From contig NC_092663.1 of the NCBI RefSeq assembly GCF_032118995.1, positions 2,852,001 through 2,916,000 on the forward strand: a stretch of 64,000 nt of DNA. The letters run 5' to 3'. The position numbers and the translations under genes were made by a program. The notes under the pieces are model-generated. The model saw only the letters and a list, made by a program, of their open reading frames with translations, was not told the origin of the DNA and searched no databases. Shown here piece after piece: positions 51,701-63,700 of the stretch; within the stretch, counting starts at the first letter, position 1, and the number at the start of each line of letters is the position of its first letter. This stretch comes from Asterias amurensis. Lineage: Eukaryota; Echinodermata; Asteroidea; Forcipulatida; Asteriidae.

Positions 51701-54700
51701 AAAGCCCACCTTGAAGAAGCCTTCCGGATGCAGCTGGATGAAAAAGATGAAATCATTGGCGTCCTTCAGACTCAGGTATGAACACCTTGAAAAAAAAAAA
51801 CCAGTTCTATCTGAATACAAAACAGAAAACAAATAATTAAAAAACTCCTATGATTATTTATAGTTGACTGCAAGAAGAAATGCTGAAAAAAGTCATGTGC
51901 AATAAAAAATCACCTACAAAAAACAAACTAAAAAACCAACAGCATCAACAACAATATAAAGTGTAAGAAAGAAATGTCTTAACATGGAAACACAGTATCA
52001 ACTGTGCAAGTCTCACACATATTTTAAGTTTGACATATTACACATCTTTTGATGACAGTTTTTATACTTTTGTTTTAACCTTGACAGCCCCTGTACAACT
52101 TGTTGTGTATGTCTAAAGATTTAAAATAAATATAAATAAAATGTTTCCGGTGCTTGTAAAAAAAACCAGAGTTCTTATAGAAGACTTGATTTCGTAGAAA
52201 AATATAGTCTTCATTTGACTTGTTTTCTTATTTTTCGATATTCATGAGGCTTTCACAGTCTATTGGCAATATGTATATTTTTAAAAAGATTATTTTGATA
52301 TTTCTCCTCGTGTCACAAAGGTCGGTCTCCTCAAGAAGGGAATTGTACCAAATGAGTTGAAAGCCAAAGGTGAGAGCACAGAGGAGACTGGGAGCTCTGC
52401 ATCAGTGGAGTCAAGCAACACACTCAAGGAGAAGGTAAAGAAATTGTTCTCCTTTCTTTTTAAGACACTGGACACCTTTGGTAGGACACCTTTGGTAGTT
52501 GTCAAAGACCAGTCTTCTCACTTGGTGTATCTCACTGCATGCATAAACATACCTGTGAAAATTTGGTTGTCAATTGGTCGTCAAAGTTGCAAGATAATAA
52601 TGAAAGATTAAACACCCTTGTCACACGAAGTTGTGTGCTTTCAGAGGCTTGATTTTGAGACCTCAAAATCTAATTCTGAGGTCTCGAAATCAAATTCGTT
52701 GAAAATTATTTCTTTGGTAAAAATTACGATACTTCCGAAGGAGCGGTTCCTCACAATGTTTTGAACTATCAACCTCTCCCCATTACTCGTAATCAAGAAA
52801 GGTTTTATGATGATAATTATTTTAAAGGTTTTATGATGATAATTATTTTGAGTAACTACCAAAAGTGTTTAAAAAGATTCTAGGCAGAGTGGAGAAGTTT
52901 TGGCATGCACAATGAAGTATTGACTGACAAAAACATAGCAATAAGCTTTTTGTTTCACTCGAAAAGTGGTGTTTACTTGCCCGTAGCAGTTTTTACTAGA
53001 CAATGTAAGCCGGGCTAGTGTTAAGGCTCGGTCACACTGGTCTCGATAACGAGAACGATAACGTTAACATGAAGAATGCACGCCCGTAATTGGTTGAATG
53101 AGCGTGGGCCGATTCTTCGTTGAGCAATTCAACCAATAGAATGCGTTCTCTTTGCATCACGATCCTTACCGCTTTCGTTTAATAGCGCTGCAGTGTGACT
53201 CAGCCTTTAAGGGTAGAAATCTCTACGATCTTTGATGTTAAATTTCTTACTCTACCAGGTTAAGAGACTGGAGGGACTTCTAAGCAAGTGCAAAGACACG
53301 ATCCGTAACAACAAGGAGAAATCTAGCAATCTTGCAGCAGAGAAAGATGCTCTCAAGAAACAACTGGAGGAACTCAAGGTACTTGTAATTTTTGTTTACA
53401 CTCGGACCCACACTCTGATGCTGATAACACTAGTTTGGTTCCCTTCGGCTATTACGCCCCACATTGAGCAGTTGGTTGAGCACTTCACCTCACCTATCTT
53501 CATATGTATTTGAAGTGTGAGACCAACTCCCTTGCGTAGCTACATGTAATGGTTTACAACCTTCTGTGGCGCAATATGCTGCCGATCAAACCCGGAACAC
53601 CGTAGCAAATCCCTTCTCAGTGCACTGGTTTTTTTTACGTGCATTACACAACACATCAAAGGCTTTACCCTTCATCCAAAGGACACAGCAATAATGGTTA
53701 AAGGCAGTGGACACTATTGGTAATTACTCAAAATAATTATCAGCCTAAAACCTTTCTTGGTGACGAGTAATTGGGAGAGGTTGATGGTATAAAACTCGGC
53801 GAGAAACGGCTCCCTCTGAAGTGCCATAGTTTTCGAGAAAAAAGTAATTTTCCACGAATTTGATTTCGAAACCTCAGATTTAGAAATTGAGGTCTCGAAA
53901 TCAAGCATCTAATCGCACACAACTTAGTGTGACAAGGGTGTTTTTTTCTTTCATTATTATCTCGCAAGTTCGATGACCGATTGAACTAAAATTTTCACAG
54001 GTTTGTTATTTTATGCAAATGTTGAGATACACCAACTGTGAAGGCTAGTCTTTGACAATTACCAATAGTGTCCACTGCCTTTAAGTCGCTTGCTTAAAGA
54101 CACAAGTGTCATGACCGAGACTCAACCCCACACTCTGCTGATCAGAAACACTAGAGCTTGAGTCCGGTGCTCTTAACTGTTTGACTTTGACTCCCCCCAT
54201 CTTTTGGGTCAAGACCGAAACTCAACCCCCACACTCTGCTGAACAGAAACACTAGAGCTTGAGTCCGGTGCTCTTAGCTGTTCGGCTACGACACCCCACA
54301 TCTTTTGGGTCGTGCAAGCAACAGCGGTTATGTTTTTTGCTGAAGGACACAAGTGTCAAGACCACTCTGCTTAACGGAAACTCCAGAGCTGGAGTCCATC
54401 TTTCGGCCATGTCACGTGTACAAGGCCATGACACTTGTATGATGCAAGCTAATGCTCTACTGATTGTTGTTTATCTCACAGGAACAGCACTTGACAGAGC
54501 AGAAGAAGTTCTCGGAGCAGCTGAGCCAAGCCAAGAAGCTCCTGGACCAAGCCGGTGAAGAGAAAGCCATCTCCATCGCAGAGACCAAACAACAGATGCA
54601 CTCTGAGCTGCTCAAGAGCCAAGATGAAGGGGCGCAGCTTAGAGAGAGAGCAAAGGAGGCGGGACAGGAGAGGGATGAGTTGAAGCAGAGACTAGGAGAT

Positions 54701-57700
54701 GCCGAGAAAACAGGTAAGCTGGAAAAGTATTATTTTTTTAAATAAATCTCCTTCATTGCAGAGATATTTCATATCTCAATCAGTGAAATTGTGTTTTATA
54801 TAAGTATTGTTTGAAGCTTTGCAAGGTGTGGGTAAATAAATAGTAAACTGCCGGGTATAACCATGTTCACTATGTTCATCGGGGATGAAGAATATAGTTT
54901 GGTAACTGTGTGAACTCGGTACTTTCCTCCATACCCGCTGCTACGGATTCAAACTGCCTCTAGCCATCGGGCTAGCTTGAAGGTCTGGTGGGAAGACATC
55001 TGCTCTAACAATACAAAGTTCGTGGGTTCGAATCCCACCCGAGGGATTTGCCTGTGGAGTTTTTTTCACAGAACTCTGGAAAGTGCTTAGTATACAGTGC
55101 TTAGTACACAGGTGTGAGGGTAAAAAACTGTAAAGGAAAAATTAAAATAAGCGTAAAGAAGAAGAAAGCTCGGATCCAGCAATGTGTATTTTGAATCGCA
55201 TGGTTGAGCTTGATCTGTAGAATGTTGATCTTGAAGTTGATTTTGAACTGTCTTGAAACGTTTTCATGAATAAATTTGTATCCTCAAAAGACATGACACG
55301 GTGAAAGTTCCTTTGAATGAATGATTCATCCCTCAGGCGTGCCTGCCTCTCCCAGCCCCTCCCCTTCCCCGATCGGGCGAGGTTCCTTCTTCCCCTCCGA
55401 TACTACCCAGTCTTCAGATTCACACAAAGCCAGGCGCCTGCAACAAATCAGAGAAGCTAGAAAGACAGGTTAGGACCCCCTATCCTGCTCGTTTTCTTGC
55501 AAGGTGGTCCTGTCTCTTTCCACGCACTCACTCACATGCGCTTCGCTTGATGCTGAAAATATTTAGCAGCCAGGTACAACAAAGAAAGATTTTCTTATCA
55601 TCAGTGTTGAAGAAAGTAACACTGCTCTCACTCTGTGGTGGAACAAACTATTTGGGAGTTTGATTTGAACCACGTCTGGTACACTGCCTTACTGACAGTG
55701 ATAAGTTACTGCTTAAATGTGAATTCCTCAGACTATAGAGACAGTTGCTGTGTCAAGTGGTTCAGGGCAAGCTTTTGTATAGCAACCTCCAGGGCTAAAT
55801 TTCATACAGCTGCTTAAGCACAAGAAGAAGCTAAGCACAACAAAATTATTGCTAGAATAAGGTTACCAGCCAAAATACCATGTCACATGTATAATCTGTG
55901 ACTGGTATCCTGCATATTTTTGCTAATCAGAAATTATTTAAGCAGTATTTTCTGCTTGTTTTTATAAGTGATCTATACAACTAAACCTTCAAATTGTGCA
56001 CACATAAAGCTATGTTAGTGTCATGTGGCAAATCTACAAGAAATTTTCACTATGATTGGAAACAGCATAGATTCGGAGCTCTCAAAGTTTTGCCCAATTA
56101 GTCACTTTCTGTGTGGCCCCCTGTTCCTTTGTTTTGTGTTGGGAATGCATGCTGACCTTTGGGGAATGCATGTGAATTGTGTCTGAAGATCTTACCAACA
56201 GCTAAACTTGGTAGAACTTGCACAAGGGTATATACGTAAGCACCAAGCTGGCCATAGCCAATCTCTCTCATACAATGTATTGGTTTAATGTCTATGATTT
56301 TGAATTGCACAAATGAATCAATTCAGTAACGAGACAACAATAAAACAAAGGATTCGTACTGCCTCTAGCTACCAAGCAATCTTGGAAGTCTAGTTGATGT
56401 GACATCTGTTCTAGAATTGCAAGGGTCATGTGCCTATGATGAATACACAGAGCTTACACATATCAGTGCGAACAAACAAAATACAAGATGACAATACTTA
56501 TTCTAGTCATTGTGAAGTCTGTGGTTAGTTTTGTAGGATTCAGACCTGCAACCTTATGATTGTGAGTCTGCGGTCTTCAGTGGACAAAACATTAAATTGT
56601 ATTGTTTGATGCACAATTTGTTCACCCAGTTCTAGAGTTACGTCAGCAGCTCGAGTCGACAGAGAACCGTGGCGAGGAGGAGAGAACGAATCTTGCCCAG
56701 GAGCTGTCTAGAGGAAAGCAGGCTGTCATCTCTCTCATGCAGGTATGTCTCTCATTTCATTTATCAGTTGTGGTTGTGTTTGGATAAGAAATTACATTGA
56801 GATAACAGGTGTGAGTTGGCATAGACAAAAGGGGTGTATTATTTTGGCCTCTTTCTGTAATGAAGTTTTCCTCTAATAAGCCAAGGACTCTCTTACGAGC
56901 AAAATGTTTTTTCTATGTACATAAAAAGACTGCAACAAAATATTTATTTTTGTCTCACTTTTGCTCGCCTCTAGATGTAGGTTATCTTTTGGCCCATAAA
57001 TGTGGTATTGCCCATACGTATATTAGGGTATGGAAGGTTTTGATGATTATTTTTGTTATTTAACAAATGCGTGTTAGCACAGTATACTCAGCACTTTCCT
57101 TAGTCCTTTGAAAAAATACTATCGGCATATTACTCGGTGGGATTCACACCCATGATACATGTTATTCTAGAGTAGTGTCTTACCAACTAGACTACTGAGA
57201 TTGCCCGGTAGCACAGGGCAGTTCAAATCCAATGTTTTTGCAGCGGGTACCGCAACGATACGGTTTTTACCCATATACACTGATGTGTGTTAGCACTGTA
57301 TACTCAGTACTTTCCCGAGTTCTATGAAAGAAACATCACCGGCATGTTAGTCGTGTCGATTCGAACCCGCGACCCTTGCAATTCTAGAGTAGCTTCTTAC
57401 CAACTAGACTACCGAGGTTGCCTGGTAGCTAGAGGCAGTTCGAATCCTATGTTATGGCAGCGGGTATCGCACCTAATAGAAGGAGGTTTTGATTATTTCA
57501 GGAGGAGAAGGAGGCAATGAGGAGAGAGCTAGAAAAGGAAAAGACTGACGTTGAGTCCGAGAGGAACTCTTACTGGGAGGGAATCCTCAAACAGAAACAG
57601 CAGGAAAATGAAGAACTCTTATCAAACAAGGTATAATAAACATGGTGTATTTTGCATTCCAGAAATGAAGTCCAATTGAATTTATTTTATTAATGTTTTT

Positions 57701-60700
57701 AATCAGAGATTGCATGGGGCACTTTGTCACGTACTCATAGGACTGAAAACGGGGTTACGCCCTCTACAGTCTCTGAAGTTGGAGGCATGTTGGGTATCAT
57801 CCACTTGGAGCCAGGCTTGTAGAGCAGAATGCACTGATTTCCCAAATTTTTACGAATCAATTATGGTTAAGTGCCTTGCTCAGGGGCACAAGTATCATGA
57901 CTGGATATCTGACTGTCAATATGTATGACAAGACCAGAGTTTGGGTGCTGTGGTCTAGACTGCTCATCCACGACATTCCAACTGATTTGGTGACATAACC
58001 CTTTTTCAAGAATCATAAAAAAACATATTTGTCAGACCTTGTGAGAAGACTGGTATTTGACAATTACCAATAGTGTCCAGTGTCTTTAAGTTGGTGAGAA
58101 TTTCGTTGTTCACACTGAAACACGTGAAAAATACGAAGTGTGTTTGCGTTTTGCTTTAGGAGAAGGAGTTCCAGTTGATGATGCAGCGTAGGGAGGAGGA
58201 GCAGAAGAGGTTCCTGAAGGAGAAGGAATCTGAGATGATGATGGCCATCGAGGAGAGAGAATTACAGAAGATGGCCGCTGTTAGCGCTCAAGACAGTCAG
58301 AAGGATGAACTTCAACGTGTCATTGATGCTATGACAACGGTGAGACTTAAATAATGTTCATAAGGCAGAAACAATCCCTCTCTTTCTTGTTCTCTAGTCA
58401 ATTGAGGTCGGAATCACAGAGTTAAAACCTATAAAATTTCTGAAACAACCTGTCTTTCTCAAGTTTGAGGTCAGAATCATTATGAGATTTGCACTATCTT
58501 GACTACCCTTCATTAAGTTGGGGAGGTCAGTTGGCAGCAATTGGATGTCACTGGCAGCTGAGCTTTTTTCTTCTCCTTTTTCTCCTTTGATGTTTTAGTG
58601 GCCGGTGCCCAATTTTCATTAATTTGGGATTCACAAATCACTAGCATTCATCTTAAAGGAACACGCTGCCTCGGATCGGTTGAGTTGGTCTTTGAAAAGC
58701 GTTTGTTATGAAATGTATGTAGGTAGAAAGATGCTGTAAAAGTAGAATACAATGATCCACACAAACATGCCTCGAAATTGTACGGTTTCCTTTTACCTCG
58801 TCGACTAACACAGTCGGCCATTTATGGGAGTCAAATTGTTGACTCCCATAAATGGCCGACCGTGTTAGTTCGCACAGTACAAGGAAACACACAATTTCGA
58901 GGCAAACTTGTGTGGATCCTTGTATTCTACCTTTACAACATCTTTCCAACCATATCAGGGGTTTCCCTTAACTTTTTTTTTCAATCACCCACCGGGCGAG
59001 TCAACCAAAATTCTCGATCGCCCGCAGGTTTTTTCACTAGCCCACATGTAATTATACACAAAACTTTCAAAAAAAAAAGAAAAAAAAAAAAAAAAACTCA
59101 CGAAAGTGAAGTCCTTAAAATTACTTTTTTGAGGATTTTATATCTGAATTTTTACCTGAAACTATCCCTTTTCCATCAACAACAACTTTAATGACTTTGT
59201 GGTTAGGGGAGTCAGTTGATTTGAACATGTTTTGAACTCCATTTGCAACAAAATCTTCATGAATAAACGATCAGTCAACAACGCACATCGAGAAATAATT
59301 CAATGAACTTTTGCCCCGCAACGCCCTCTGTTGGCAAAAGTTGTCCATGTCATTGGTTGTCCAAGGCTGTACATTGTGCACAGTCTGCAGTCATTATGCA
59401 CAACGTGCGGCAATTCTTTACTCCGTTCGTGAACATGTACTGCATTGAAGTCTAGTCAAGAACGTAATGAATATGGAATTATTAACAGCCATCAACGGCC
59501 AGTTACAGCGTGCAGAGAGTTGGTCAGAATGGACTTTGGACGACTGTGTGCGTTGTGTATGTGCTGTGCATACTGCATGGACGTACCACCAGTGGGCGAC
59601 CGTGTACTGTGAGGATACTCGGCACCATGTGGTTTGTGCATCGTGTTTTCAATTAATTGTACGTGTTTTCTGAAACGAACGACACCAATTCCGGTCCCGA
59701 TCACGGCAAAATTAAATCTAGCAAGTATCTAGAATTGTCAAACTTACTAATTTAAAAGCTTTAGTAAAAGTTTTCTGTGGGATTTTGCCACTGAACCCTC
59801 ATTTATATGTGAAAAGGATTAATTATTTGACTCGCCCGGCGGGCTAGTGAGAGAGGGTTTTCAGTCGCCCGCCGCTATTTTCACTCGCATTTGGCGATCG
59901 GGCGACCGCTAATTTCGAACCCTGCATATGCATTTCATAACAGTTACAAACGCTTTGTTATAGACCAACTCGTCCGATCCAAGGCAACGTGTTCCTTTAA
60001 GATGGGTCATTATCATTGTCATTATTATCCCATGGTGATTTGAATTGTGACGTCACAGTTTGCGAAGCAACTAAGAGCGATTCAGAGTTAAGGATAAGAT
60101 CAATCTTAACCCTTTGCAAAATCAAACCCAGTAAGCACAAAAACTTTCTAGGCACATCAAAGTCGAGCTTAGTTAATCGATTTTGCCTCACACTTTGCTG
60201 AACAAATGAGACTAGTTTGCAGTTGAGATTAATCTTAACTTTTTTGTAAAATCAATTCCAGTAAGATTACAAAAAATTGCATTAGTTTCAGTGAGCAGAG
60301 ACAGTGTACCAATCAGAGTCAAATATTCACTCCATGTTTTATAACTTCCTATTCAAAATTCTTAATGGACAATTTTTTGTTGGTTGTTCATTACAGGAGA
60401 AGCTTGAAATGGAGGGAAGTCTCCAGCAGTTGAAGGATAAATCGGAGGCAGACAAAAAAGAAGCCCGCAGTAAGATTGAAGAAATCGTCAAACGAAGCCG
60501 CACGGCCATCTCCAACAGTAAGGAGAAACACGAGAAGGCTCTGGGAGAGTTGAAGGCAGCCCATCAAGAGGAGATTAACGCCAAGCTAGAAGAGATGAAA
60601 CAACAACAGCGGACCTACGTCGATGAGATGCGAAGACGTCACGAGGAGAAAGTTGAGAAAGCAGCCAGAGATGCGGACGCTATCTATGAGACGAAAGTAG

Positions 60701-63700
60701 ATGAGCTGAATCAGAATCATCAGAAAATTGTCCAGGAGAAGATCGACCAGCTTCAGAAGCTGGCAGCGAAGGCTTCCGAGATGAAACAGCTGATCCAGGA
60801 CCTGAAAGGAGAGGTCCAAGAAAAGAATGAGAGGATTGGATCTCTGGAGGAACATTCCCGAACGGCAGAAGTAGCAAGGTCGGGGGAAGTCGTTGAACAA
60901 TCAAAACTTCTTGAGGAAAGAGATGTGGAAATTGCCAACTTGAAGCAAACGCATGATGAGCTTCAAAGCAACCTTGAGGGTAAGGTACAAGAAGCTGAAG
61001 CTAGAGTTGCATATTTAGAGATGCAGTTGAAGGCAACAACAGCACTCCATCTGGAGGAGATTAAAGATAAAAACAATGAACTTCAAAAGCTAGTTTTAGA
61101 AGCAGAAGAGTCCAAAAAGCGCTCTGAGGCATTTAACAGGGGTATGGAGGAAACAATAAAAGAGTATGAGAACAGGGTTGTTGAGTTTCAGCATAAGCTT
61201 CATTTTCAGCAGGAGAATCACGAGAGAGAGACGGCATGGCGCTTGGAAGCTCTGGAACTCCAACAACAGAGTTCAGCTGATGAGGTAACCAGCCAGCTTA
61301 CTGCCAAACTTTCCGAGGCAAACGATTTGATTGGCGCCCAAGAAAAAACAATCCAAAGTTTTCAAATAAGAGAAGAAGATCTTCAGAACTCTCTGGAAGC
61401 CCTTCAAGTCAGACTTGGAGGTGATCTTGAAGCAGCTAATGAGAATCTACAGCTAGAAAGGCAGAAACACTCGGAACAATTGAGCATAATCAATACAGCC
61501 TTGCAAGAAGTGAATACTCACAATGAGAGGTATTCTGAAGAAGTCAAGGCTCTTAGAAAAGCCTTAGAAGACACATCTGTGCTTTCAAGCAATCTTAAAG
61601 ATCAAATTGCCAGTTTACAAGAGGACAAAGAAAAACTGGAAATTGTACAAGTTGAAAGCACGAGCATTCTTGAGGTTGAACTCGCATCAAAGCAAACTAA
61701 GGTTTCAGACCTCGAAACTGAACTTTCAAAGGTTCACGAACTCTTAGAAACAAAGGAAAGTGAACAAGGAGAGACTCTTGCAAAGTTGGATGCAGAGATT
61801 AAAACTAAAGAGGAAGAGTTGGAAAGTCTGTCGAAGAAGTTGGAGGAATTACAGAAATCCAATGAAGAAGCTGTTTCAAATTTTGAAAGAATCTGCAAAG
61901 AGAAAGATTCTCTCAGCGTGTCTCTTGAAGACAAGTGTAAAAATCTGGAGGAGCAACTTGTCGATAATGAAAACAATCATAAGGAATCAGTCGCCCAGCT
62001 TGAATCAAGCTTTGAATCAAGACTACAAGAAGAGAGGAGGAACCACGAGAAGGATTTGGAGAGGCGTTTAGAATCAATCGAAGTTCAGAAGCAGAGTTCT
62101 GTCGAGGAAGTGTCTGGGAAACTTGGACAGCAGCTCTCTGAAGCCTTCGATGAGATAAGCCAGAAGGAGAAGGACATACAGGATCTGAAGTCAAGTACCA
62201 GTTTACTCCAGCAAGCGTTTGACGATCTACAAAACAACAATGAAACAAGTAAAGCTAGGTTACAGGCGTCAGAAGATGAAATTGAGAAGCTCAAACTAGA
62301 GATTAAAACTCTGTCGTCTGAGTTTCAGGATAAAGAATCTGAAATGTCTAGCTCCCTTGAAGTGGTTAAGAGAGAATTAAGTCAACAAGATGACCACTCG
62401 CAAAAGACAATCGCAGATTTGCAAGCACAACTTCAAAATAGTAAAGATGCTCATAGTAATGAGATAGCTGAGATGGAAGGCAAGTGTACTGCGGAATTGA
62501 GCAACAAAGACAACGAGTTGGATGCTTTGGCTGCCCAGTTTAAAAGCAGAGAGACGGAGCTTCTGCAGAAGATTGAGCAACTGGAAGAAGGCTTAGCAAC
62601 TGAGAGTGAGAAACTTCAGGAGGCACAGAATGCATACAGAGATCTGCAAGAAGAGGAAGGGAGGTTGAAGGAGCAAGTGGGGAGTATGGCCAAGCTTGAA
62701 GTCGAGTTTCAACAGAAGTCTGGACAGTCGGAGGCCCTGGGTAGCAGGTTAGAGGAGCAGGAAAAACAGCTTGAGCAACTTCGGCAAAACCTTGAAGAAA
62801 AATCTGCCCAGTTGTCGTCGATGGACAATATTGTGACAGAGCTGAGGGCGTTAGAGTCATCCTTAACCGCAAAGGTTGATGAACTTCAAGAAGAGCTCTC
62901 TCATGTCAAATCTGAAGCCGTGGAGAAAGCAGAATTGAATTCTCAACAAGTTGATAGATTGAGAGAGCTCCAGGAGACAGAAGCAACACTTAAAGCCGAG
63001 ATTGAGATAAGAGGAAAGGCAGAGGAAGCTCTCACTCTAGAACTTCAAAGTAAAAACGCAGAGCTGCAGGCGCTTAAAGAGGAGCATGTTGCAAAGTCTG
63101 AGAAGTTGACAGAAACTCACAAGGCACAGCTACATGAGCTGAAGAATCAAGCAAAGTCCAAAATAACAACGGTAAAGAAAACTTACGAAGAGCTTCAAGA
63201 GAAAAACAAAGACAGGCTGGAAGAGTATAAAGCATCTCATGAAGAGAAGATAAGGCAGCTGCAAGATGAGTTTGAAGAAAGTCGAAAGGCTCTCAAGGAG
63301 AAGGCAGATGCAGACCGGGTTGAGGTTAGCAACCAGCATGCTGAGAAAGTTGCTCTTCTAGAATCAAAAGTTTTGTCTTTGCAGGAGTCTGTTCAAGGAC
63401 TCCAAGAGGAAAGTGATCAAAAGCTGTCTGCCCTCCAGAAATCCCACCAAGAGGAACTAGAGGAAAGAACAAAGGAATTGGACGCCAAGTTGAGCCAACG
63501 TGAATCAGATTTCCAGAAGCAGTTATCGGATATTCTCAGAGAAAAGGAAACGGGAGCTGATGATCTGACGTCTCAGCTTCAGACGACGCATCAGGAAAGC
63601 ATTGAGCGTCTTAACCAAGAGCATAAAGAAGCCCTGCAAAGAGCACAAGAAACTCACAAAAAGCAGATGGTTGATTTCCGCGACCAGGCGAAGGGAAAGA

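Noticed and set aside
59462-59673. Cys/Trp-rich frame inside the CAGGG element
   Set aside because: Short, with an overlapping antisense frame and no transposase motif; probably chance.
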